A program made the position numbers and the translations under genes. 64,000 bases of DNA from Chaetomium olivaceum (Eukaryota; Ascomycota; Sordariomycetes; Sordariales; Chaetomiaceae). This document shows, in pieces, positions 11,430-21,217 of this stretch (its first letter is position 1; every line of letters begins with the position of its first letter). The stretch covers positions 186,001 through 250,000 of the forward strand of contig JAYWVB010000017.1 of assembly GCA_039881045.1 (NCBI GenBank), written 5' to 3'. Under the pieces are notes generated by a model. It made no database searches and had not been told where the DNA came from. It was given only the letters and a program-made list of their open reading frames with translations.

Positions 11430-14126
11430 TTACCCATCTTCACCAAAGCAACACAGAGCCCCCGCCGACACCTCCCCTTTCACGCGCTTAGCCTCCATCA
11501 TCTTGACCTCATCCCCCCCTCGTTCGAGGAGAACCCTCATCACCTTTTCTCCACAATCTCGATTCCCTGCTGCTTCCATCAGCACAGCCTCTGTAATCTT
11601 AACGTCATCCCCTCCTCGATCGAGTAGAACCCATATCATTATCACCCCATAAACTGGATTCCCTGCTGCTTTCATGAGCACGGCCTCTGTAATCTTGACC
11701 TCGTCCCCTACTCGATCGAGTAGAATTTCCATCAACGTTGCCGCCCCATAATTTGGATTCCCTGCTGCTCTCACGAGCACGGCCTCTGTAATCTTGACCT
11801 CGTTCCTTCCTCGATCGAGTAGAGCCTTTATCATCCCCGCACCATCTCGATTCCTTGTAGCTTTCATGAGCACGGCCTCTGTGATCCTGACCTCGTCCCC
11901 TCTTTGGTCAAGCAGAAGCTCCATTTGCTCTGCATCATATGATTCTGCAATCGTCTCCACCTCGTCTTCTGTTATCGGTGCCTCTCGTTGTTCGATTATC
12001 CGCTTGATTACTTGCCGTTGTTGTGGGGTTAGGGACCGACGCCGTGGATCTCCGTATATCGATACTAAGATGGCTCTACTCCTCGCCGTGTCTGGATGAC
12101 CTGTTCCCAGAAATTGCATTCTCGTTTGTATCAGCTGCCCAGCCAGCTCCATTGCCTCCTCCCACCGCTTTGCTTTCCAGTAGATTGACACAAGCCTTTC
12201 TCTGGCCGTGAGCGTGAGTGAATTTTCTTCCCCAAACCGAGCCTCGTAGTCTCCTATTGTCTCTTGAAACTCCTCTCCCGCTTTTCCATACTTTCCGACG
12301 TCTTCTGAAATCAACCCCATTTCCCATGTGGTCATACCGTCCAAATGACCTCCAACGTCTGTGTCCGAACGCTCAGGAATCCGGCTTTCCATCCACAACA
12401 CGTCTTCTTTTCGACCCCCTGGATTTTCCCGAGACTTCTCCCAATCCCAAAGTAATAGAAGGTCGTGCAAGATGTTTGATGTTGACTGTGTTAGTTGTAG
12501 AGGAGGGGCTGCGATCATTATCACAGAAAAGTGATCCTTCTGTGGCCTGATGATCGTGGTGCCGGGAGCCCTATCGAACAAACAAACAAGGTCATCGACC
12601 TCAACAGATTCCCCTGATGGCGGTAAACTCCATCTCTCTTGAACCTCTGAGTTTCCAGATGCTTCAATGAAAGTGACAGCTACTTGCTGTCGGCCGTCAC
12701 GACCCGCATGCTTTGAGGATATGTGACCGAGGACATGACCTTTGCCCCGGATCACCGCCAGCTCCCTTTCAGGCCAGGTCTTCACAGCTACCTGTTCACC
12801 AAAAAGGTACCTGACAAGTCGTTCCAAGAGTCCCTCCCATGGGATTCCGTAGTCGGGCGATAATCCAGCGGCGGTCGGGTCGTCCGAGCTCATACCGAGC
12901 AAGGCAAATATCTTGTCGTGGCGTTCAGATGCCTCGCGAGTGCAGTACATATCGATTAGGTCGCGCAGGGGGTGTATGCGGAGGGAGAATCGGCTAGACA
13001 GCTTCGGTAACTTTTTCGGCCGCAAAGCTGCTCCTCTGATGAGGTAGGTAACTGAACGGATTAGGCCCTGTAACCCCGGAGAGTCTTCGTAAACCCGGTC
13101 GAATAATTGCGAATCCAGAGCCTTGGAGAATGCGTATCCATCAATTTCCGCAGATCCGCACTTGATCAGGATATTCCGAGCGGCAGCAACCTCCTGGAGT
13201 ACCTAATCCACCTCGTTAACAATGTGCATGGGTAAGGTACCATTGGATGTTTATCTTACCCAAATACGTTTAAACCAGGACCGTTGAAGAAGTAAGCGGA
13301 TGGCCTTTGTGGTAGGTTCGTCGAACAAGGCCTCAGAGGACGTCTCGATAGAGGTCGTCTTGCCGGAGATCGTCTCACCAGAGGTTGTCTCGGCAGCAGC
13401 GCGGCATATTGTTTCGAGCGCTCGCTCGCTATCACCCTCCGCTTCCCCAAGCCAAACTGTGACACGGTTTGCTCTGCTATAGATCTCAGCCATATAGTGA
13501 ATTTGGTTTTCTTTCTCTTCGTTGTTGTCTTGGTTGATGCAAATGGCATCGATCCACACGATTCGCGCGAAAAACCGGTCTCGGAGGCGTAATAGTGCGG
13601 CGTGGAGGTTGGTTGTGATAAACAAGTCATGCCCGTCGACAGAGATAGCATGACGCTGGCGTGGGTCACCCCAAACATAGGACAGAGCCTCGTAAAGATG
13701 CGTTCCATCGCTTGACTGCAGAGGGTATTCAAAGAGCTGACACTGTAAATCGGCGCTTTTGTCTTGATGCGGCATCACGCGGAGCAAGCGAATACTGCCA
13801 GGCCGCAGCGGAGAGTAACGGTATCCCTTCGCGAGGTTACCGTCCGAGGTATCCCGGCGTGCCTGAGACATGAAGTACACAAGCCAATAGAAAACTTGGA
13901 GAAGGAGGAGCTGAATCAAATGTCCATCCTTGCCGGCACGGGAAGGCTCGGTTGGCGTTGTGGAATCACCGTCAGCCGTTTCGTTTGACGGCGCCTGTTC
14001 GGACGCTTCTCGTGCAGAGGCTTCCCCATCTCCAAAACTATCGGAGGGTAGCCGCGTAGGTGCTTCGCACGGCACTAGGGAGTCATCCGCCCCGATCTGG
14101 ACCAATGATTCGGGTAGTGGATGCAT
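11430..14126 (-). CDS. HET-domain protein with TPR-like middle and C-terminal short repeats
   Basis: Two exons, 13260-14126 and 11430-13202, are joined over a 57-base intron (GTAAG donor at 13259, TAG acceptor at 13203). The splice restores the HET motif WFKRIWV-LQEVAAAR and gives about 879 residues. The HET domain shows YEALSYVWGD (near 145-154) and WIDAICINQD (near 191-200), the hallmarks of heterokaryon-incompatibility proteins. A hydrophobic stretch (LIQLLLLQVFYWLVYF, near 70-85) precedes it. The middle has a kinesin-light-chain-type TPR signature (YEARFGEENSLTLTARERL; FLGTGHPDTARSR). The C-terminus carries five units of about 32-33 residues around EVKITEAVLMKAAGN and LLDRGGDE. HET proteins trigger or control cell death on nonself fusion; the repeats are typical of variable recognition modules of fungal NLR/HET proteins. 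No NACHT/NB-ARC P-loop is visible. Both exons are intact. Confidence 0.9.
11483..11925 (-). repeat. Five tandem DNA units of about 96-99 bases coding the HET C-terminal repeats
   Basis: The plus-strand core ctctgtaatcttgacctcgt recurs at about 11586, 11682, 11780 and 11875, with a more diverged unit near 11490. Nearly identical DNA between units suggests recent unequal exchange or gene conversion; the units vary at residues following AGN and before LLDR. Confidence 0.8.
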
Positions 14127-15346
14127 GATGAGAGCAACAAACGGATATGTAGGAAGACGTATGTAACGGTATGTTGAAAGGTCGTTCTAGCCTGCTCGCT
14201 TGCTTGGTGCTTGATCAAGACCTTGCCTTCTGAACTCTCCAGATGACTCGGGTTGCGGGTTCTTGACATTACGAGGTCAGATTCATGCTCCAATAGCGAG
14301 GCCGAGGCGGGAGGGCCAAGCTTTGGTGGGTTTCTCTCTGGGCACCTCACTTGCTTCCTCGGGCTGGAAAAGCCATTGTTCAACGAATTTAGGAGAAGGG
14401 AGGGATAGATGATGTTTTACACTGATGAGAATGTATGGAGTGCGGACTTGCATTTACTTGTTGAAGCGAAGCTACAATGATGAGTCTCTGAGATGTACAA
14501 TGTACATTGAGGAAGCGAAGAAGGAACGTTTCGTTTCATTTACGGGCCAAATCTCCAAGAGTTCTCAGAGGAGCGATTGGATGCCACAGTCTTGGTGCAT
14601 ATTAATCGCGCATAATCTTGCATCCGTGGCGTTGTGGCTAACACAGCAGCTTCGCTTCGCCCTTACTGTGGCATATGAAGCAGCATGGCACAGTCAGATA
14701 CTTCTAATAAAAGGCTTTTATTTGTGTTCTCCCCTCTTAGTACTCACGTTATCCCATTGCTTATTTTTTTCGAGTCCTCTCATTCTTTTTTGCCATATCC
14801 TTTCTTAATTTCTCCTTGTAATTTTACGGTAGCGAAAATCAAGCAAGACAGCGACTCTCAAGCTCCCTCTGAGACGTACGACGACCCTTGTGTTATCTTG
14901 TTATCCGAATCGCCCCTTAAAGTGGTCATCCAAGTACGCTTCTAAGCTGTGATTAACGCTGATGCACTCAACCTCATCCCTCAGTCAGTAATAATACTCT
15001 CAGACACTATAGGTGCTTTCGGAACGTTCGAAACCACGATATACCAGTATTTATTATGCTGGACGCTCAAATACGGCAGTTGGCTTCTCCGAAAATACCT
15101 TTTCGTTTTTCTTCCCCTCTACTGCAGCAAGAGCCGGCGGCGCGGAGGGGGGGGCGTGAGAGGCAGTAAAAGCCATCAGTGTCCAAGGGAAGGGCGTTGT
15201 ATAGAATGCCTGCAGGCCATGGGGCGGTCCGACGAGATAGCCAAACAAAGCGGCGAAAGCGAAGGGGGCTTTGGTGGGGTTGCTGTCCTTGACGGTGGCC
15301 CGAAGCTAAGTTCTCTAAACTTGGGCATCATGCGTCATAGTAGTGA
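14127..15346. other. HET gene promoter and intergenic region
   Basis: Open frames such as 14425-14808 (plus) read as mixed, AT-rich, low-quality protein and have no splice or homology support. The first few hundred bases are the presumed promoter and leader of the HET gene. Confidence 0.4.
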
Positions 15347-15483
15347 GTGACAGCTGATGGTACATGAAGGTTACTAGCACCGAGGCGAGCTGCATGGGAT
15401 GGAAGATTGTGAAAACTCTGCAGCGGCTAGCGCCTTGACGTGGCTCAGAGGCTTTTTTCACTGAGCGGGCCATCGACTTCGGC
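15347..15483 (-). repeat. Diverged dispersed repeat, right copy of the inverted pair
   Basis: Reverse-complement partner of 9167-9297. The blocks gccacgtcaaggcgc and agccgctgcagag are shared, and similarity fades outside gaagtcgatggc on one side and the cactcact end on the other. It lies between the HET gene and the small gene at 16014. Confidence 0.6.
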
Positions 15484-16013
15484 CACCAGCGTCCGCTATC
15501 ATGGCAGGACATATCCGGATACCCTAATTTCCTAATATTTGCCTGGCGGGAACCGAGTTCCTGTTTAGGGTTAACGACAGCTATCGGCGCTTATAAGACC
15601 TAAGACAAAGCATGGATGCACGTCTGATGAAATCGCTTGCGGGCCTGTTTTCTCACAGCGATGCCCGCGTCGGTTCTTGCCGATATAGGTTGTAATTACC
15701 AGGATGTAATTGTCCGTGGTCTACTCGACGAGCAGCGCTGAGCGAAGAAGAGGCGAGGGAGCGAGGAAGATGGGGAGCGAGCAACGGGCAAAGCGGAAAA
15801 AACAGAGAAGCGGGAAAATACTTAAGAGACGAAAACCGGGGGCAGTGAGGAAGCGAGCAAGGGGAGATGTCGTGGCAGCATTTAGGTCGACACAACCCGC
15901 TGAGCATCACATTCAGGGGAAGAATGCTGGAAAAGAAACGCCATATTCATTCTGTTTTACAATGATCGCCGCTCACTACCAGGTATAAATACCGTGCTCC
16001 AACCCAAAACCGT
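15484..16013. other. Intergenic stretch, source of part of the 10.8 kb relic
   Basis: No gene supported. Positions 15948-16013 are the 3' flank of the small gene at 16014 and are the template of the relic at 10768. Confidence 0.4.
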
Positions 16014-16431
16014 TTACTTTCCCATTCCCATCTTCTTCTTCACCTCGCCCATCGTTTCGCCAATTGACTCGGTGACATTCTTGCCCGTCTCCTGTATCTT
16101 CTGGCCCGCACCCTTTCCGGTGCTGCCGGTGCCCTCGAGACCGCCTTTACCCTTAGCCCTGTGCACATGCTCAGGCTGGTCCGTCGTTGAGTACATGGAG
16201 TTAGGGTCATGGAGCTGTAGCGGTCAGCATTTGCAGTCAAAGTAGGAGGAGGAGCCAGCCCGAGAGGCTCGGCAAGTCGGGACTTACATGGGCGTCCTCC
16301 TCGGCCCTGTCGATTAGGTCGTGGCACTCCTCGGCCACCTCGTCGGTGTAACCCGACTCATGCTTGGGCACCATGTGGTGCGGATGGTGTGCCTTAGGGG
16401 TTTTGTGAGTGGTGCGCTGTCCTTGCTCCAT
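16014..16431 (-). CDS. Small conserved-type fungal protein of unknown function
   Basis: Exon 1 (16288-16431) starts at the ATG at 16431; a GTAAGT donor at 16287 and CTACAG acceptor at 16215, with a CTGAC-like branch site, remove 73 bases; exon 2 (16014-16214) ends with TAA. The product is about 114 residues: a His-rich start (KAHHPHHMVPKHESGY), an acidic helix (TDEVAEECHDLIDRAEEDAH), a glycine-rich linker (KGKGGLEGTGSTGKGAG) and a helical C-terminus (QETGKNVTESIGETMGEVKK). There is no signal peptide or membrane segment. Intact, canonically spliced structure and the existence of a degraded duplicate at 10768 argue for a real gene. I do not recognise a characterised family. Confidence 0.7.
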
Positions 16432-17043
16432 GATTGATGTAGTCTTGACTAATAATATTGTGGCTGAGAAGTTTTGGTGTGAGTCTGGTGATGACTTTGG
16501 TAGGCGAGAAAAGGAGGTGATCTCGTTCTATGAAGCTCCCCCGCCCCCTATTAATACTGGTGGCGCCCCCTTTGATCATTTGCGTCACTGTCGTCATTCT
16601 GAGCCCTTGAGTTGGGGAAGCTCAAGGGTTGCTGGGACGCCACTGGATTGTCATACCACACCACCACCCCGCACCACCAATGGACAAAGAGCGTCATTGG
16701 AAAATGGTGATCTGTTGCAACCATCCGGATGAGGACAATTGTCACGCTCTTGTCCACCAGGGCAGTTCTTGACACAGGCACAAGGAGCATTGCCTCGCTG
16801 TCCAAGATTGGTTGGGGGGCGGATCTTGTTGCGGCAAGGCAATGATCAAGAGTAGTGCATTAATGTGGCGGGTAGGCCCCCTCTTAGCATCCGTAGCATA
16901 ATATGGCAATGAGGAGAACTGCCGTGCTACCTTACTCGGGGAAAGGGGTCGGTTCAGGGGTCGGGCAAGATCCAGAGAAATCTCCATACCAAGATGCAGA
17001 CAGTGGTTTTGAACGATGGGGGTGATAAATGCTTCGGTGCTTA
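16432..17043. other. Spacer between small gene and transposon
   Basis: No supported gene. The transposon-derived open frame runs out of the element into this spacer as far as 16932, but that part is not element sequence. The target-site TA of the element is at 17042-17043. Confidence 0.5.
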
Positions 17044-18788
17044 ACGTGGTTGATCACCGAGCGGTCCACTTTCCCTCCACGTCGCAACCTCTTCAGGCAA
17101 TTAATCCACCACAACACAAGAAAATCAGTTGCACTCAATGCTACTCTCCTCAGCTGACGTCTCCTCAACCTCCTGACAGGTTCGTACGTTGTGGCCAGTC
17201 TTGCCGCACCTCCCACAGCGCCGCAAAGTCGACAGCCCCGCCTCCGACATACCCCCTTCCGCCAGCCTCCTACCCGATTGCCGTCTACCAGTTTCCTTCT
17301 GGGGATCAAAACCTGACCTTCCTCTATAGTAAGTGCCCCTCCAGCCTGGAGACGTGTACGCTTAGCCCTCCGGCGCTTTGAAAGGGCCTCGTTAGCCTTC
17401 TCGAGAGTTCGGACTCGGTCTCGAAGAAGGGTCATTTCGTGAACAATCAGCTCTGTACCCTTCGCCAATTGCTTTACAGCGGAAAACATGCTGGTTGGAG
17501 AGCTTCCTTGATGATTGGCAATCCGGGTCCGTACATGTTCAGACTGTAAAACAGCCTCGTCAGGTTTGTGCGGTGTCTGGGAGACCCATAGGTCGGCCTC
17601 TGGAAGGGGGGGTCCAGTCGGTGTTGGGGTCCGTAGCTTGACGTCAAGCTTCGACAAGACAGCTTGGGGGTTGTCCGGTACTAGGCCAGTACCTCGAAAG
17701 CCAGCCTTGATATTTTCAGCTTTCATTGTGGCGAGGTGGGCGGCTTTGAACGCGATGAAGAACTCGGTCTTGGTGATGTGGTTGATGTGCGCCTTGATGA
17801 AGGCCTCGAGTTCGCGGCCGTATATCCGCTTCAACACGCTAAAACAACCGACATCTAGAGGCTGGGTGATGTGCGAGGAGTGAGAAGGGAGGCAGAGGGT
17901 AATAATATTGTGCTCCTTGCAGAACTCCTCAAACTGGGCTGATAGGTGGCTTTCGTGACCATCTAGGACTATCATCCGATACACCCCTTGCCGCTGGGTC
18001 TCCGTATGCTTGTGGAAGTGCTTGATCCATTCCAAGCCTGTATCATTGTCTGTCCAGCCGTTGGGTGAGGTCTTGATGACCCAGGATGGGGGAAGATCGC
18101 ACTCGGTGTACCAGGAGGCGAGGTGGTTGACGCCCTGTACAATCAAGAATGGTGGCAGCGCAAAGCCGTCACTGCTCACGCACTCAATCGCTGTTGCCCA
18201 TTCCCGATTGCCGGGCTGAAGTTGCTTGCCTCGACCGCGTCGATCGGAACGCGTGACGACCATGTTGCTACAGATAATGCCCATCATAAAGCCTGTCTCG
18301 TCGAAGTTGTAAAAATCGGTGTTCTGGATGCTGTACTTCGTGCGCATGTTGGCCACCAACCGGAACCAGTCCCCAATAATCTTTGGATCTTCGCAAAGGG
18401 CTCTCTGGAAGTCGTACGCACGCGAAAAGCGCGTCTTGAGCTCCGGGCGGCGCCGTATGAACCGGTATGCCCACTGCTTGCCAGTTGGTCGCGCGTGACG
18501 CGTCGCGAGAAGGAGATCGGCCATATCTTTTACCCCATCAATACGAGGCGGAAACCCTCGCGAATCTAGATCGAGGATATATCGTACAAGGGTCTCTTCT
18601 TCAGCCAAGGTCAGATTGTGCTGTACGTCGCGTTTCTCAGGCTTTGCGACGCGGCCCTTCATCCGGGCGATGAGGGTCGACTTCGGCACATCATACGTCT
18701 GCGCAGCACGTCGGATCGACATTTTTTTGCTCATATGAATTGCTTCAATGGCAAGGATGATTCTGGCTTCTTGCATTTGCATAGACAT
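16932..18788 (-). CDS. Pogo/Fot1-type DDE transposase with frameshifted C-terminus
   Basis: The ATG at 18788 lies just inside the right terminal repeat. The N-terminus has a psq-type helix-turn-helix (MSIRRAAQTYDVPKSTLIAR, near 23-42) and a CENP-B/Tc5-type second DNA-binding domain (near 55-120, ending GKQWAYRFIRRRPEL). The DDE core is complete: D163 in YNFDETGF, D276 in VLDGHESH and D312 in QPLDVGCF, a DD35D spacing. After about residue 490 the frame changes: a zinc knuckle, RRCGRCGKTGHNVRTC, lies one frame over and would end at the TGA at 17125-17127. A one-base indel near 17265 therefore removes the knuckle. The current frame instead reads Arg-rich sequence, passes through the left terminal repeat and stops only outside the element at 16932. 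Catalytic activity of the core may survive; loss of the knuckle could impair it. Confidence 0.88.
   Translation of the reverse strand: MSMQMQEARIILAIEAIHMSKKMSIRRAAQTYDVPKSTLIARMKGRVAKPEKRDVQHNLTLAEEETLVRYILDLDSRGFPPRIDGVKDMADLLLATRHARPTGKQWAYRFIRRRPELKTRFSRAYDFQRALCEDPKIIGDWFRLVANMRTKYSIQNTDFYNFDETGFMMGIICSNMVVTRSDRRGRGKQLQPGNREWATAIECVSSDGFALPPFLIVQGVNHLASWYTECDLPPSWVIKTSPNGWTDNDTGLEWIKHFHKHTETQRQGVYRMIVLDGHESHLSAQFEEFCKEHNIITLCLPSHSSHITQPLDVGCFSVLKRIYGRELEAFIKAHINHITKTEFFIAFKAAHLATMKAENIKAGFRGTGLVPDNPQAVLSKLDVKLRTPTPTGPPLPEADLWVSQTPHKPDEAVLQSEHVRTRIANHQGSSPTSMFSAVKQLAKGTELIVHEMTLLRDRVRTLEKANEALSKRRRAKRTRLQAGGALTIEEGQVLIPRRKLVDGNRVGGWRKGVCRRRGCRLCGAVGGAARLATTYEPVRRLRRRQLRRVALSATDFLVLWWINCLKRLRRGGKVDRSVINHVKHRSIYHPHRSKPLSASWYGDFSGSCPTPEPTPFPE
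17044..17090 (+). repeat. Left terminal inverted repeat of the pogo element
   Basis: 47 bases from the element edge to cgcaacct, matching the right terminus except for one substitution (cgtcg versus cgtca) and the extra 17 bases present on the right. Confidence 0.9.
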
Positions 18789-18824
18789 GGTTTTGGTCGC
18801 GGTGTAGCGGAGTTTGAAGGTGGA

Positions 18825-18888
18825 AGGTTGTGACGTGGAGGGAAAGTGGACCGCTCGGTGATATGGGCCGCTCGGTGATCAACCACGT
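18825..18888 (-). repeat. Right terminal inverted repeat, with an internal 17-base duplication
   Basis: Read inward it matches the left repeat, but the block ccgctcggtgat occurs twice (18851-18862 and 18869-18880), giving 64 rather than 47 bases. Such subterminal duplications can alter the number of transposase binding sites. Confidence 0.85.
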
Positions 18889-19063
18889 TAAGTAGAATGG
18901 GCTTGAAGTTTTCGAATAAGAACACTATAGGCCACTGTTAAGTAATCCTTGACACTGAGAACTATTTCTATTCATCGACACCGACACTATCAACCTCGGT
19001 TCAACCCAATAACAAACGGCCCTGCTTGGCCGACCAGACTCCATACACACGACCCAACATCTC

Positions 19064-20379
19064 TCAAACAAGAACGGTCATACCAACAGCCTTGTGGTTG
19101 GCGATCCCATCCAAGCTGAAGTGCTGCACCTCAACAGCAGACCCCGGCCCGCCCGAAACATCAACAACGGTGATAGCGGACTGAGTAGTCCCATTACCCG
19201 GCGCGAGGGCATACACAAAGTTCCCCGCCGCCCTGATATCCGTCAGCCCCGTGTCCCCGTTTGCCGACAAATCCAGCGTCGACACGATCGAGGCATCCTC
19301 AACACTCATCTCCACCAGCCGGTTAACCGCAAAATCTGTCACGAACGCGGTACCCGTCGCAGGGGAAAGCGCCACCCAGCACGTCGCGGCCTGGCCCTCG
19401 ACCTTGCCGATCGCCACTGTCGAGGCCTTTCCTGTCTGCGGGTCGACACGCAACACGGCGGCGCCGAACCCGGCGTCGGTCGAGAACACGTTGTGCGTGC
19501 CGGGGATGGGCTGCGAGCCGAAGAGCACGAGGGTGTCGGCGGGGGTGGTGCGCTGCTCGGTCGCCGACACGGAGGCCTGGTTGCTGCCCTTCTTCTTGTG
19601 CGTCTTCTTCTGCCCGCAGCCGCTGCCGGGGGCCGTGACGGGGAAGGTGGAGAAGAAGCCGATCTTGTTGGACGGCGGGTCGCCCTTGACCGTGACGAAG
19701 AGCGTGCTCTCGTCCTCGGAGAAGAAGACGTGGGAGACGGTGTTGGTGGGGCCGACGGGCGGCGTGGTCTGGTTGAGATCGTAGGGGCGCAGGGCATCCA
19801 TAGGACCGAGGCCGCGCGCGGGGGAGAAGCTGCTGCAGGACACGCCGGCTTTGGCACCAGAGGCTCCGATGCACACTAGGTTGTGCTTGGCCGAGGCGCC
19901 GACCGTGTTGGGGAACTCGGCGGGGATGGCGATGGGCTTGCCGACGGGGGTGAGCTTGGTCGGGTCCGAGGGGGAGATGGTTAGCATGCTGAGGGTGTTG
20001 GAACCGGCGTTAACCGCGAAGATAGCCTGGGGGGTGGGTTAGCTTTTCTGTGCTGCGAGGAGGGTGGGCTTTGGCTTACGTTTCCGGCGATGGTTACGGC
20101 GGACTGGCTGACTAGGGCGTCGGGGGTGGCGGGCTCATTGTTGCTGTTCAGCGCGATGGACCCGGTTCCGCCCGTGGCGGTCACGGTGCCGGCGGAAAGC
20201 TTGCCATCGGGGCCAATGGGCAGGGCGACAACCGCGTTGCTCTCATCGTTGGTCAGGATGTAGATGGCCCGTCCGACAGTCGAGGCTGAGTGGCCCTTTG
20301 ACGAGGTGGCATTGATCACCCCGGGGGTCAATGACAGCAGTGCGGCCAAGGCGAGCCACGAACGCGAGACAGAAGGCAT
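19064..20379 (-). CDS. Secreted carboxymuconate-cyclase/lactonase-like beta-propeller protein
   Basis: Exon 1 (20080-20379) encodes a signal peptide (SWLALAALLSLTPGVINA, near 7-24) and the first propeller strands (RAIYILTNDESNAVVALPIG). A 53-base intron (GTAAG at 20079, CAG at 20027) joins AGN to AIFAVNAGSNTLSMLTI in frame. Exon 2 ends with TAA at 19064, giving 420 residues. The pattern (FAVNAGSNTLSMLTI; NTVGASAKHNLVCIG; SHVFFSEDESTLFVTVKG; TCWVALSPATGTAFVTDFAV) resembles fungal extracellular proteins annotated as 3-carboxymuconate cyclase or lactonase-like seven-bladed propellers. Many of these are secreted antigens without proven enzyme activity, so cyclase function is only a family label. 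A Lys/Ser insert (GQKKTHKKKGSNQ) sits mid-protein. The gene is intact. Confidence 0.82.
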
Positions 20380-21217
20380 ATTGAAAGTTGAAAGTCGTGA
20401 AATGGTAAGTAGTCTGATTAGTCCTGCGAGACTGGGATGGGTGAGGATGGAGATGAGATGATTTTGAGATTCATACAGAAGAGAGACGTCGTCTCTTATA
20501 CCTTCTTGATCAACCTCGATGCTAGGCGTTACGAGTCCAGACACTCCCGCAGTCTGACAACGGTGGCTCCTACACTGCCTGCCATTCCCCGGCAGGCATG
20601 GATCATGATGGATACATTTTCTAGTTTTGGCTTGTTTGATTACGGATCTACTTACTGGGAAATGACATAACCGTGGCCGTGTGCCTTTCGATGGGCGGTC
20701 TCGCGAAACATCACCGCTTGCGCAAATGAACTCTAAATCAGCTCGGAGTGTCTCGAGCTGCGCCCTGCCAAGCGAATGGCCGCCTGAGCTTGTTTCGATG
20801 CTCACTTAATCAGAATTTCCTTTTTCGGACGGCTCAGGATTCAGGGGCCCACACATTGACCCGGTTTCTTGGTTACAGGCAGTTCCCGTTGGACTCTCTG
20901 GTCGGCGGTAGGCCCAAAACAGCAATTTGGGTGACGTGAACACAATTCCCCTGCAAGACCCCGGGCGGTCCAACAGCCCTGTGTTGTAACTTTCCCCTCT
21001 CCACCCCTTGTCGAGCCCCGGCGTCTTGAGACTCCGTCAGAGGTGGCAGAGACGTGTCAAACTCGAGACTTCAACCGTCTCGTTATCCGTTACCTTTTGA
21101 AATCTTTGGAATCTTTGGAGGCTTTAGAGGTTTTGGTGATTTGACTGCTTGGAATTCAACTTCCTCGTTCAAGTCCTTTAAGTAGTAGTCCCAGAAGCGG
21201 CATACTCAACTAAAGCC
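20380..21217. promoter_or_regulatory. Divergent intergenic region between cyclase-like and bZIP genes
   Basis: About 840 bases upstream of both genes, which start in opposite directions. A repeated ggaatctttgga/ggctttagaggttttgg tract lies at 21105-21140. No specific operator is assigned. Confidence 0.4.

Larger units (their letters stand above)
17044..18888 (-). mobile_element. Fot1/pogo-type (Tc1/mariner superfamily) DNA transposon, 1845 bp
   Basis: Both termini read ACGTGGTTGATCACCGAGCG inward and are flanked by TA (17042-17043 and 18889-18890), the target duplication typical of pogo/Fot1 and mariner elements. The single transposase gene runs on the minus strand from 18788. Ends, target duplication and DDE catalytic residues are all present, so insertion is fairly recent. 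The transposase 3' end carries a frame break, so this copy may depend on another for movement. It lies between the small gene at 16014 and the cyclase-like gene at 19064 and does not interrupt either coding region. Confidence 0.92.

Noticed and set aside
19094..19879. 261-codon plus-strand frame opposite the cyclase-like gene
   Set aside because: Antisense shadow of a clear secreted protein; Arg/Gly-rich composition reflects codon bias of the other strand.
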